Shown one piece after another: positions 50,696-63,025 of a stretch of 64,000 nt of DNA. Source of the stretch: Polyodon spathula (lineage: Eukaryota > Chordata > Actinopteri > Acipenseriformes > Polyodontidae). The stretch's first letter is position 1. Each line of letters opens with the position of its first letter. Both the position numbers and the translations under genes were made by a program. The stretch is taken from NCBI RefSeq assembly GCF_017654505.1, contig NC_054534.1:25866189-25930188 (forward strand), read 5' to 3'. The notes below the pieces were generated by a model. The model was not told the DNA's origin, ran no database searches, and saw only the letters and a program-made list of their open reading frames with translations.

Positions 50696-52450
50696 GTAAT
50701 ATTTTAGGTGATAACTACCCCTATTGGCTCTATGTTAATTTCAACACTGCAGACCTATAAATAAAAAATGCCATACAAGTTAACCCCTGCAGTATATATG
50801 TTTTTATTTGACTTATTTCCATGTAAGACTCTGAAGCTGAATTAGTTAGTGTTGTCTTTTGGCAATGGTACACAGTACAATGTAAATAGAGCTAATAAAA
50901 TAATACAATGAATGCACAAAGAAAGACACACTTTTTTTTAACATATTGTTCTATATACTGTATTTAAGTCACAATTCATGGTTGAGTATTGAAGTTATAT
51001 GTTAACCATATCGCTGTGAAGCTATCACACAATTTTGTCCCATGTTTAGTGTTGCATTTCCATGTACGGTTGAGTTTTAGTCTCATGTGAACAACAGCGC
51101 CATGCAGTGCTGCATACCCTCTGAGCACAGGCCTTTCACAAAGGTGAAGGGTCAAGCCCACATGGCATATTGTGGAAAAAGCAACCCATTACCATGACTA
51201 TTATCAAACTGTGTCCTAAATAGACATGTTCATTTTACAAAGCCTTCCTGTGTAGCATAAAAGGCAATGTTCACAGCTGAGCCTTGTCATTTTGGGTATT
51301 GAATTATTATGCACCAGTCAGGATTCAAAACGAATTGAAATAAAGTAAAATAAACTTGCTTTTAAATATGTGAAATAATTAGAATGGGCACAGTGCAGAT
51401 CATGCAGAATCAGTGGTATGCCAAAAAATTGAACTGTTTTGTTAAAAGGTTTATTGCCATGAATGATTAAGCAATCAGAAACACACCAGGAAACAAACCG
51501 GCCAAGTTCCTAGCTCAGCAGGGCCTTGAGAGTGGAGGCAAAAATCACCCTAATTAGAGACGGAGTTGAAATGTCCATTTACTTCAGTGTAAGAAAGGGA
51601 ATCTGCAGGCACATTTAGTTTGTGCTGAAGATGTTTAGACGACTTTGCAGAACAACTGTACACTGCAATATTTAGTGTACTGCATTTAATATCGCTGTTG
51701 AGGGGTTGGCACAGATGGTAAGCATGCGGCCTCAATACACTTAGGGCCCAATTCTGAAAAGCTTTGCATTTCCAATTTGTAGTTCAGTGTTGCACCAGTA
51801 CAGAAAACTAACGTTTTCTCATTAAATAACACACAACTGTTTGTTTTTGCCAGTCAGGGATTATCTTCCTACAGCAGGGAGACTGCATGACGCACACAGT
51901 TAATTATTTTGGGCAGTTTACTGGCTACAGGGTTTGGATTTGCAACACAGACTGCTTTAAACTTGTTAAAATGCAAGAACACGTAAGACACATACATTGA
52001 AGATCTACAGGGAGAGAGACACGAGGGAGCAACACACACGGCAGTCAACGAGCTTTGTGATTTATGGAAAAAAGGAGACAGGCTCTATAACTCATCAGGG
52101 GCAAAGCCACAAGTGAGTTATATGGTCAGTCTTAAATCACCTACAAATGTTCTAGATAGGTGACAGATGTTCTACTAAGGGCACTAAGAATGATGTAGGG
52201 AGGAGTGCTGATCTCTTGTGCAGTTTGTGTCACATAATTTAACTTAGCAAATAACATTTTAATATTAAACAGAAGGAAGGTAGGCACTATCTTATGGAAC
52301 ATATGACATTGGACCGCGAGTAACTGTTGTCAGGTGCTTCAGAATGTGTGCATTTCCTACTGTATTCATTAAAGGGGTGTCAGAGACTAGGTCTAGGGTT
52401 ATGACCACATTAAAAGTTGAAGTGGGCCTAGAGCGAGAAATGTTACAATG
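50696..52450. other. Intronic DNA, nothing recognised
   Basis: Only short chance ORFs are present. A weak tRNA A-box-like word (TGGCACAGATGG) occurs near 51709 with no B box. Confidence 0.55.
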
Positions 52451-54004
52451 TAGGGATGGGACGGTTCAACATTTGCATGGTACGATAACCATTAAAAAAA
52501 AATACCATGGTAACCTTAATATCACGGTATACAGTACATCATGTAAGTTATAAAATAAAGGCTTAAATGAAGAAAGACTAATGTAAATCACTTTACTGTA
52601 ATTCACAAAAATAAAACCAACAAATCACACTTCCTTTCATGGAATGATTTAAACGTTTGGTATTTAGTATTTTACTGTGCCAAATAACTTGGTGTGTTTC
52701 TTTTTTATAAAGACAATCAATATTTAAAAAACTGAAGTTGTACACTCTCAATGTTATGCTACAACAATATTAAGATCTATTATTTGCTCAAAATGACGTG
52801 GTGCTGTAGTTTGTTGAATCATTTTAACATATAAAATGAAATAAATAAATAAATATTCTGTTTAGCTGATGGTAAATAGAATTGGGAAATGATCGGTCTT
52901 ATTGCTTAAAACACAAACATGTACCACAGGTTATTATTTAAGAGCAGAGATGAGTCACTTATTTTTTCAACCGGATAAATAAAATATGTATAGCAAAAAA
53001 AAAATTAAGTATTTTAGTACTAAAATGTGTTATTGGATTTACATTTACGACATTGCACAAGTAAGCTTCCAATGATAATTACACATGTGGAGTTTGTAAA
53101 AAAAAGATTTCTTCACTTACCTAAGAAAATTGGAATACTGTTATAACTTGTTTAAACAAAACTGCGTTGATAATAAGTAGCCTGTCCTGCCGCAGTTGCC
53201 AGCCTGTGCCAGTTTTATTTGAGACATTGGTCGTGTTCTTATAGCTCAGATTTCCGCAGATCCTCACAGTGCTGCACAGAATCTTGGAGATGCTCTGTAG
53301 ACGTCACTCAACACCCACAGAAATCTGTGCAGATTCTGCGTAGTCCAGCGCAGCTTTGAAATGTTACTGCGGGAGACTGGCTGCGGCTGTGAACTAAAGG
53401 GACGATGCAAAGAACACGAGTGACCTGCTAATCATAACGCAAATAACCACTAAAACTACTGCTGCCACCTTATTAGCGGAGGCGAACGACATTTTATCAT
53501 TATACAATGAAGCCGTGAACAACCTTGTCAACGCTATATTAAATAAATTATATTTAACAAACATAATGTACTAAATCCTTGATAAGTGATGTATAATTTT
53601 ACAATAAAGTTAATGTTAATCAATTACATAAAACTGACTGGTGATAATCCAGACAAATGTAAATATAGCATGTTGAAAATGTGTGCTATGCTGCAAGGTT
53701 TGGAGAAGGCGTTTCTCTAAAAGCTGCGTGTGATGTCAGAAAGACAGCAGCTAAGAGCAGCCGACGCAGCAAGCCCTGGGTAACGTTACACAGCAATTGA
53801 AACGTGTATTCTGTGTCGTTGACAGTTTCCTTCAAAACCATTATCAAAATACAGTATCAGTTCACAAAAAGATCTTCCTAATACCATCGCTTGATTTAGA
53901 AGAAGCGTGTTTGCAGTTGAAAAATGCATTAACAGGTATTTAAAGGAATTTCGATAATTGCGGTGTAGAATAAAAGGAACAATATTAATACCGTAATATC
54001 CCTA
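52451..54004. mobile_element. hAT-like non-autonomous element, 1554 bp
   Basis: The left end TAGGGATGGGACGGT and the complement of the right end, TAGGGATATTACGGT, form imperfect terminal inverted repeats. The flanking octamers TTACAATG (52443-52450) and TTACGAAG (54005-54012) match at 6 of 8 positions, fitting the 8-bp target duplication of hAT elements. The interior holds a more CpG-rich section near 53200-53500 but no recognisable transposase. Confidence 0.7.
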
Positions 54005-55331
<1,327 letters not shown>

Positions 55332-55429
55332 TTTTTTTGGTCAGTGGTAATTAATACTGTAATGGCATACTTACTGTTGATAAGAGCCCTTGTAAAATCT
55401 ATTTCTCTTGCATGTCCTCTTCTCTTCAG

Positions 55430-55562
55430 CAGTACAGATGTGCACACAGTTGCCTCCTTGCTCAAGCTATATTTAAGAGAGCTTCCAGAGCCAGTCATTC
55501 CTTTCGCAAAGTATGAAGAATTTCTGACCTGCACTAAACTTCTCACCAAGGATGAAGAAACT
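55430..55562 (+). CDS. ARHGAP24: ARHGAP24 exon: middle of RhoGAP domain
   Basis: This 133-bp exon has acceptor CTCTTCAG and donor ACT|GTAAGT. It encodes [23 protein letters not shown], the most conserved RhoGAP block, whose Lys and Arg support GTPase binding. Its first base completes a Ser split with 50694-50695, and the exon ends on a whole codon. The acceptor is a tandem TTCAGCAG (NAGNAG): use of the second AG would drop exactly one Ser and keep the frame. The family match to ARHGAP24 is close, with conservative changes only. Confidence 0.97.
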
Positions 55563-56221
55563 GTAAGTTTAATAGGGTTCAACTACTTCTTGTTGGTATA
55601 AAATGTATGCTTTAGCTAGAAGAAAAAAAAAGACTTCACTGCTAAATAAACTGCAGTTATATATAAGCCATATACATTATGTTTTAGTCACACCAGTATA
55701 TAATTTACTTACTCTATAGAAAATCAATATATACACCAGATATGAGAGTATTTATGAATGCCATGTGCTTACAGGGCCATGCTCTGTTTAATTGAATATA
55801 AGAGGATTAAATACTAATGGGTTTTACACTACCTGTGTTAGTTTTCCTTGTGTTTCTCAGACATTATGACAAGAGGCAGATGTTCTAACAGTTGAACACA
55901 AATAGACTGGATATGTCAGAATCTCAGTAAAGGCATTTAAGTTGTATAAGTAAGCTTGTGTTTAAGTAAGCCTATAGTAATGTCAGTGTAGGCAAAAATG
56001 GCCAAAGACAAAATATTAAAAACTCCCTTAGGAAACAAACCAACCTGATACAGTCTACCAACTGTTAACAGAGTAAAAACAACAGGGAGCCCTCTTTGCT
56101 GGCTGGTTCAAGATATGAAGGGGTGGGTTGTAAAAAATAAAGTTATGGGTCCTTATTGGAGTACTAGCATTACTTAAAAGAATAACAACAATGGTTTAAA
56201 AATGTATTTCTTTTGAATCAG
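55563..56221. other. Intron of 659 bp
   Basis: Donor GTAAGT and acceptor TTTTGAATCAG. No other feature is seen. Confidence 0.9.
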
Positions 56222-56295
56222 GGGATGAAGGATCTGATTAAGCAAGTAAAGAGCCTGCCTCCAGTCAATTACAACTTACTTCAGTACACCTGCAG
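56222..56295 (+). CDS. ARHGAP24: ARHGAP24 exon: RhoGAP domain, short 74-bp exon
   Basis: It starts in phase 0 after acceptor GAATCAG and ends TGCAG|GTAGAG. It encodes G-M-K-D-L-I-K-Q-V-K-S-L-P-P-V-N-Y-N-L-L-Q-Y, the helix and loop containing the conserved L-P-x-x-N-Y-N-L-L segment of RhoGAP domains. The last two bases (AG) form an Arg codon with 58257. It lies just upstream of a trinucleotide microsatellite. Confidence 0.96.
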
Positions 56296-56405
56296 GTAGA
56301 GTATGTTTATAAAATATATCTTCGTGTTTATTATGAAAGGTTTCTTTTGTTCTGGGATGTTTGTTCCCACATCTCTTCTGAAGGTAAATAAAAATATTCC
56401 ACCAC
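56296..56405. other. Intron start
   Basis: Short AT-rich stretch between the donor site and the trinucleotide repeat. Confidence 0.8.

Positions 56406-56492
<87 letters not shown>
56406..56492. repeat. (TTA)n(TAG)n compound trinucleotide repeat
   Basis: About 50 bp of TTA units change to about 35 bp of TAG/GTA units. The poly-Ile, poly-Ser, poly-Asn and poly-Tyr ORFs are artefacts. Confidence 0.97.
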
Positions 56493-56895
56493 TAACACAT
56501 GGTGAATGATAATTTTCCTGTAAACTTTGGTCTTATTATACATGGTGGTAGCACGAGACCCTTGTATAATAAGATTGCCTGTGTATAATAAGGCTGATGA
56601 TAAAACTGCTAAACTGAACACAAACTCTACCACCAGTATGTGAACACAACAAAACACAGTCAATACCAAAACAGACAACAATGGGCTGCAGATTTAAAGT
56701 TTTATCTGCAGACGACAGGGAGAAAATTGTGGAAGAACAGAATGACGCAAGTACTCTGTGAAAAACAATAAACAACTTAAATTTAGTAAGAGATTACCTC
56801 CGCCACATGCCTTCCATGGGGTGTTATTCTGATTGATGGCCTTTACAAAGCAGAGGCTCTTGAATGATGAGGAAATCATCCTTTTCCCGCTAAAA
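56493..56895. other. Intronic DNA, possible DNA-transposon remnant
   Basis: The words TTATTATACATGG and TGTATAATAAG repeat in inverted and direct form near 56530-56590. A + strand frame near 56680-56740 resembles an N-terminal DNA-binding region of a transposase. Neither is strong enough to assign a family. Confidence 0.3.
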
Positions 56896-57601
56896 CAGAG
56901 GTGGACAGCTCAAATGAATAGAAGGGCCACATATGTGGCCCTAAGCAACCCTGAGGGCCACCAGACCGAACAGCACATCCAAATTCCAGAAACTGTCGAT
57001 TATAATACACACAGTAGATAAAGAAATAGTCAAAAATACATTCACTGACTAAAATTGCAATCTTACCGTTTCAATTGAATAACAAATACATACTAATTAA
57101 AAGTAATAAATGTGCAGTTCTTATCATTAATGTGTGTTTTAGGAGACCATAGTTTCAGTCAGCTTTTTGAAGTCCGGTAGCTCAGCAGATTTCCATCAGT
57201 CAGTCTTTTGCTAATTTTTCACTTATTTATTCCACCGCGCTCACCGCTTTCTGAAGCAGCTGGTGTGTTTAATTCTCCGAAACCCTTTCCATTTACTTTT
57301 GTCTCAAATGTATCCATTTTAAACTCTCTTTGATATCGCTAACTCAAACCTTCTCTTCCCAATTTCACTGCAGTAAAAGTGTAGCACAACTTAAACTAAC
57401 AACCACCTCCTAGCAAAGTGGCAGTCGTTCTCATGGTGAGACTTGACTGTTAAAACTTGCAGTTTTAAAGATAACCAATGTTTTTCTAAAAATACATTAT
57501 CTTCAAGCATTAACCTTCTTACAAAATTATTGCTTTGTTTGGTTTAATTATATTTTAATAACAAGTAATACATATTTACAAAATATAGCTGCCAATCACT
57601 G
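56896..57601. mobile_element. hAT-like non-autonomous element, 706 bp
   Basis: The left end is CAGAGGTGGACAGCTCAAAT and the complement of the right end is CAGTGATTGGCAGCTATATT, a CAG-start terminal inverted repeat seen in Charlie/Zaphod-like hATs. The flanking octamers CGCTAAAA (56888-56895) and GTCTAAAA (57602-57609) match at 6 of 8 positions. No transposase is present inside. Confidence 0.65.
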
Positions 57602-58256
57602 GTCTAAAACCTCCAAGCGAATTTTCTACTCTGATTCCTAGTAATAATACATGTTGTTTTCTCTCCCATATTTTGTTTTAAATAATGAATTGTTAAAAAA
57701 TATTTGTTTTAGAATTTTGATTTTAAATTTTCTTTTCCACTGTTTTTCTCAACATTTTTTCTTCAATGTGTAAAAATAAACACTTTTAGTTCTGCAGTTT
57801 CTGTCTATTATGTCTCCATGCATTATAACAAATAGTATACTATATTCCTTAATAATAATAATATTAATCTCCAAAAAGCAGTTTGAATCCAGTAACTAAA
57901 CAGAATAAACGAACAGTATTTGATGGTGTTTTAATTGTCAGGTTTGTTGTGTTGTAATCTAAAAACAACACTTTTCTTGCTAGATTGCATCTTGTTTATA
58001 TTTGTCAGCTCAGGTTGGTTTACCCTAGAAAATAATAATAGATGTATGCATTTCCAGATTTAGATATAAAAAAATAATAATGAGAAGGTACATTCAGAAT
58101 AACAAGGTGCTATTGGCAGTAAGACTATACCGAGCACAAAGAAGCCATGTAGATTTTCAAGATGTAATTGTTACACATATCTTGATACACAGAACCCTCT
58201 TCTGGTCCACATACCCTGTATATAATGTGTTGCGTCCGTCTGTCTTTTCCTTGTAG
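57602..58256. other. Intronic DNA, nothing recognised
   Basis: Ends in acceptor TTTTCCTTGTAG before the next exon. Confidence 0.6.
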
Positions 58257-58378
58257 ATTCCTGGATGAGGTCCAGTCCTATTCAGGTGTTAACAAGATGA
58301 GTGTTCAGAACCTGGCCACTGTCTTTGGTCCAAACATTCTGCGTCCTAAAATGGAGGACCCTATGACAATCATGGAAG
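58257..58378 (+). CDS. ARHGAP24: ARHGAP24 exon: end of catalytic RhoGAP core
   Basis: This 122-bp exon has acceptor CCTTGTAG and donor GAAG|GTATTT. It encodes [16 protein letters not shown] and then [12 protein letters not shown]. The Asn (codon 58333-58335) is the conserved RhoGAP residue that contacts the GTPase. The block ends M-T-I-M-E-G, with the Gly split to the next exon. It is nearly identical to mammalian ARHGAP24 here, which shows strong constraint. Confidence 0.97.
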
Positions 58379-59233
58379 GTATTTCGTTTATCTGTACTGC
58401 AGATCTCTTTACAGGACCATAGCCTTTGCATACAGATTAGCCCGTTGCGATTAGGCCAGATTGGGCTATACAAATTAGCACATGTGATATGTATAACTGT
58501 AAGTGTGATTGGCCAGCATTCGTGTACTGAGGGACCAATGCTGAACACAAGCTGTCAAATGCCAGTAGAAGTCCAAAGCAGGTGTGGCTTGACTTTTGGC
58601 AAACGAGAACTGTCCATTTTTTTAATAAATGTTGTGTCTCATCGGACCTTTACCAGAAAAACTCCTCTGTGCTTGAGTAAATAAATAATGTCCTGGTTAT
58701 CTTAATGTCCTCGATTCCAGCATGTGATCTTTTGGTTTTATAGCAAGATTGTTGCTACTGGAGACCACAACACTCTCATTGATAATTCCACAGCTCATAC
58801 ATTTAAATATCTTGGTGATTGTGTTCATTAGCAGAAAGCTAACACTGCGCATATGAAGTGGTGCTATTCAAGACTCACTTTCACGGTTTATAATGACATT
58901 CAGACCAATAGATTGAAATGTAAACAAGGAGCTGTCCAATATAAATATATCATGCTGAGGACATTAATGGAGCTTCTAAATATAGCATACAATAATGGTG
59001 GTGGCTAAGTAGACTTTACGAAGCAAATTAATGATTTCTAATGAATTCTGTTTATAAACTCCCATTAGCTATAAACTAAGTATGTAAAAAAAAAAAAAGG
59101 TTTATTAACCCTATTGATTTAGAATTGATTTAGAACATTTATTTAGAAAGTCGTATTAGTATTATTAGTAAAGATTATTATAAATACATTATATTGACTA
59201 TGAGAGCAATAACAATTTAGCCCTAAAACACTT
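58379..59233. other. Intronic DNA, nothing recognised
   Basis: First half of the 1.6-kb intron. Read-through of the donor would add 14 residues after the Gly and then stop. Confidence 0.6.
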
Positions 59234-59500
59234 AGGGGTAGATGTACTAAAGTGTTGCGTCTGTCGTAATCGTTGCAAACCACACGCAAACCAATCGGCA
59301 GTGTAGCTTGAAATGTACTAAACCAACACAACGCTGTTAGCGTCATTGTAATGAATGCTTTGCAGCTGCAGTTCTTATTTGCACTTTAGCCTTAAATGAA
59401 TATGTAATTCTAGGTCTTCCTGCAGAAATTCATAAAAACAGGGTGGAGATGAGAGTGCAAATGAGGGATCAAAAATATTTAAATGAGATGTACTAAAGCT
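59234..59500. repeat. Possible Harbinger-like MITE remnants with ATGTACTAAA words
   Basis: The word ATGTACTAAA occurs three times in the same orientation (about 59243, 59313 and 59489). The left one sits in AGGGGTAGATGTACTAAAGT, which resembles the start of some Harbinger elements. No matching inverted end was found, so this may be nested fragments. Confidence 0.3.
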
Positions 59501-59978
59501 GCGAGCAATTGTGACACTTACAATTGCATCAATTTCTTAAGAGCTTTTGAAAGAGTGTTTTAAACAGTTGCAATTGTTGCTTGCATTTCCCAGTCCAGTT
59601 CTTTTTCTTGTACATTGCCATTTGTGCGCAATGTATTTGAGACGAACACCCAAGTACCGAATTTTCACTAAAGTCTGGGTGTACTTATAAGCCTTGAAAA
59701 CAAATTTATATGACATTTCTCTCTGGTTTTCCCAGTGTTGGGAGCAACAGACTGCACATATGTGCTACAAACCCCTCAAGCTCATTCTGAGCATCTGTAT
59801 AGGATCAATTGTCTAGGCCAATTGTCTATGCCAATAAGTAGACCAAGATAAAAATAATAATAATACAAATAAAATTAAAAAAAAAACCTCTTTTAACTTT
59901 GTGGGATATAATATAATTACATTTATCAAACATGTTTCCATGGTAACCATTCCAGAGCTAACACGGATTCTGTTGCAG
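59501..59978. other. Intronic DNA before the large exon
   Basis: Nothing is recognised except acceptor TTCTGTTGCAG ending at 59978. Confidence 0.6.
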
Positions 59979-61050
59979 GTACAGTGCTGGTGCAGCAGCT
60001 TATGTCTGTACTGATTGGAAAGCATGACCAGGTGTTCCCCAAAGAAGAGGAGAATCAAACTGCACTAGAGGTCTGCAACAACAACAACACAACTCAAACC
60101 AAACTATCGACTGGCCAGCTTCAGAACAAAGAGAACAACAACACAAAGGAGAACTCTGCCAGGCAGTGCTCCTGGGAGAATCCTGAATCTCCACAAAGAA
60201 ACAGTGTGGACAACGGTTCCCCAACCTCCCTGGGTGGCAACAGGTCAGGCAGCCCACGTAACAGCCTGACAGGAAAATTCGATATAACAAGAAGCCCCCC
60301 TCTCATGGTAAAGAAGAATCCAGCCTTTAACAAAGGCAGTGGTATAGTGACCAATGGGTCCTTCAGCAGCTCGGCAGAAGTTCAGGAGAAGAGCCAGACA
60401 CTGCCTAACTGCCTGCAGGCCAGGAGGACACTGTCATTGAAAGGCTCAGGGACTAAAATGGGCACCAGCAGTGTGCCAAACGGAGGAGTGAGAATGGGCC
60501 TTTCGAGCACTGATGTAATGAGCAGCACCCTAAATGGTCGTAATGGTATATGGATGCCCAATGGCTGTGTCACAATGAGGGACAATAAACAAAAGGACTC
60601 TGTTAATGAGCCGTCAACGCAGCAGAACAGACTGTCCACCTACGACAATGTTCAGCAGCAGTCCTCCGTGGTGAACTGTGAGGACAAGCAGAGTGTGGAC
60701 AGTGCCACGTGGTCCACCTCATCTTGCGAAATCTCATTACCGGACAACTCCAACTCCTGTCGTTCTTCCACGACCACCTGCCCTGAGCAGGACTTCTTTG
60801 GTGGGAATTACGAAGATCCAATCTTGGATGGACCTTCACAAGATGACCTTTCTCAGCCTGTTGAGTTTGATGCCAAGTTTGACCGGCGGAGTGGAGGAGG
60901 CCGCAACAGTCGGGCCACAAGCAGCAGTGACAACAGTGAAACATTTGTAGTGAACACGACCAGCAACCACAGTGCCCTGCATAGTCTCGTAGCCAGCTTA
61001 AAGCAGGAAATGGCAAAGCAGAAGACAGAGTTCGAGTCAAGAATAAAGAG
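59979..61050 (+). CDS. ARHGAP24: ARHGAP24 large exon: RhoGAP tail and Ser/Thr-rich linker
   Basis: This 1072-bp exon has acceptor GTTGCAG and donor AGAG|GTATGA. It encodes the last RhoGAP helix (V-L-V-Q-Q-L-M-S-V-L-I-G-K-H-D), then a long low-complexity linker rich in Ser, Asn and Gly. Segments shared with mammalian ARHGAP24 include G-Q-L-Q-N-K-E-N-N-N-T-K, S-P-P-L-M-V-K-K-N-P-A-F-N-K-G-S and A-T-W-S-T-S-S-C-E-I-S-L-P. The exon ends by entering the coiled coil (H-S-L-V-A-S-L-K-Q-E-M). In mammals the linker carries Rho-kinase phosphorylation sites that activate the protein; that is family knowledge, not shown here. Frames on the opposite strand are shadows. Confidence 0.97.
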
Positions 61051-62082
61051 GTATGATGTTTGAAAATGCTACATATACCTTTAATGTACTAAACTGGATT
61101 CCCTTAACAATATTTTATACTGATGATGTATACACATGAAATAAATGTTTGATGATGTGAATTCTTTATTAAAGAGACCTAGCCAATGAAAGGTTTTACT
61201 TCCCTTGAACAAAATAAATCATAGTATAGTTATATCGTAATTCATGAAGCTGGTTGCTTGCAGTTGATGTTTAAAATTGTGCCCTGCAGTATGTTGATTC
61301 TCTATAGCAACTCAGTTCTTCTTTTCAAAAATATCATTGCCAGGATAGTAATATAAAAAAGACCTTGAACCTTTTACTTCTGTACTCCACTGTAATCCAT
61401 TGCATATACACAAAGTAATCATGTAATGACAGCTGAACGAATGAAACCTGTGAACTCTCTAGCCGCTACCAACTACAGGGTAAGCATTAACTGAAACATA
61501 TTCGTACAGAATGCAGGAGCATTATTCTGCCCTAAAGGGGTGCGCTATCCCCACCAAGCTCCAAACACTACTGCCTGATATTTCTTGGCGGTCTCCCTCC
61601 TCATTATTGTCCTTCCGTAGCATCTGGGACAAGACAAGATACAAATCAAAGATCGTATAGCTGCAGGGTGGCTGTCAGAAAAATCCAGGATCATCAGCAC
61701 TAATGAACCCCTCCTTGTGATTAAATGTTCATACACCTCTAAGTGACAAGTTTACTAATTCCACTGTAGGAACAAGTTTGTTTTTAGTGTTGACTGACAA
61801 GGCATGCCTAATTTAATTTCCTTCATCCTAGAAAATGTCTCCCTGAATCTTTCTTCAAAGAGAATATCTACTATAGGATTGTTTTTCATTACTACACATT
61901 TCAGTCACACTTTCAGATTTGATCTCACATTGACGTTGTAGACTTTTTATTTGAATTTTTAAATTGCTCTTTATTATTTCAATGATAAGCCATCTGACAA
62001 TGCCTGTCAACTTTCTTAAATTTGTAAAGTCAAAAGATGTGCAATTTTGTTGAGCAATAATTAATGTTGTGTTTTTCCTTAG
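61051..62082. other. Last intron, 1032 bp
   Basis: Donor GTATGA and acceptor TTTTTCCTTAG. No repeat or RNA gene is seen inside. Confidence 0.85.
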
Positions 62083-62326
62083 CTTGGAACAGAGGAAATT
62101 TGAACTAGAAACAGAAATGGTATCGCTACACGATGAACTGGATCAGGAGAGGAAGAAGTACACAATGGTAGAAATAAAAATGAGGAATGCTGAACGGGCC
62201 AAGGAAGACGCCGAAAAGAGAAATGAAATGCTGCAAAAGGAAATGGAGCAGTTTTTTTCCACGTTTGGGGAACTGACAGTGGAGCCTCGGAGGCCTGAGA
62301 GAGGCAATAGTATATGGATCCAGTGA
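62083..62326 (+). CDS. ARHGAP24: ARHGAP24 last exon: C-terminal coiled coil
   Basis: The exon begins after TTCCTTAG; its first base completes a Ser codon begun at 61049-61050. It encodes 80 further residues and ends with TGA at 62324-62326. The sequence is a charged heptad-type coiled coil ([28 protein letters not shown]), then [14 protein letters not shown] and the terminal R-G-N-S-I-W-I-Q. This ending matches mammalian ARHGAP24 and decides the paralogue. In mammals the C-terminal region binds filamin A, which targets the protein to actin-rich protrusions. Confidence 0.97.
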
Positions 62327-62875
62327 ACCACGGACAATACAGGGCCAGGGGCCTTCAGAGAAGACTGTTGCTCTGTGGGTGGGGTATCAGGTGGCTGGTC
62401 ACCTGACTGAGGCTAGCACTCAATGTCATGAACCTAGAAGGAAAACTAAGGTGCATTTCTTGACAGTATTTTTATTGTGTACTTACCAAATATATAATCT
62501 ATAAAGTCCTTCTATGTTACTGTTACATATTATAGCTGGTTGTGCATATAGATTAAAAAAAAGAACTATGTCAACAAAAAATGATGCATCTGGTATAAGG
62601 AATATTTTAATGCAGGTGTTGTGGTTAAACTGATAATCCATATTGTTGTGTTGCATTTAAGCTTTACATCAAGGATTTTCCTTGCACTTAGCATTAATTA
62701 TTGTTATTATTATTTGCATTGTGGTACTGTCAGCCTTTTTTGTAAGTTTTTTTTTTTCACTCCTATTTGGGGTTTTGTTCAGAAGAAAGTGTTAACAATA
62801 ATTGTGGCTTTGCGTTATATGCCATCAGGCTTGTCCATGACCAAAAAAAATAAAAATGTAAATATTTTATAAAAT
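62327..62875 (+). other. ARHGAP24: ARHGAP24 3' UTR (extent approximate)
   Basis: AU-rich sequence follows the stop codon without long ORFs of interest. The end is placed about 20 bases past the candidate poly(A) signal AATAAA at 62849-62854. Longer transcripts may exist. Confidence 0.6.
62849..62854 (+). terminator. Candidate poly(A) signal AATAAA
   Basis: Canonical hexamer about 520 bases after the stop codon. It sits in an A-rich run, so chance is possible, but the T/G-rich sequence following at 62880-62930 would suit a downstream element. Confidence 0.45.
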
Positions 62876-63025
62876 ATAATAGATGCATTACCTTTGCTTC
62901 CTTTGTCTTTATATTGCATACTGTAGATTTACTTCCACAAGTTCATAAAGGGACAGATTTGAAATGCCAACACGGAATACAGCATTTAGTGTTGACCATG
63001 TATTAAGAACTTAGCTCTCCTATTA
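62876..63025. other. Downstream flank
   Basis: Short stretch between the likely transcript end and the second Tc1 element. Nothing is recognised. Confidence 0.5.

Noticed and set aside
60000..61040. Antisense ORFs of 77-145 codons opposite the large ARHGAP24 exon
   Set aside because: They are shadows of the constrained sense frame. No independent signals were seen.
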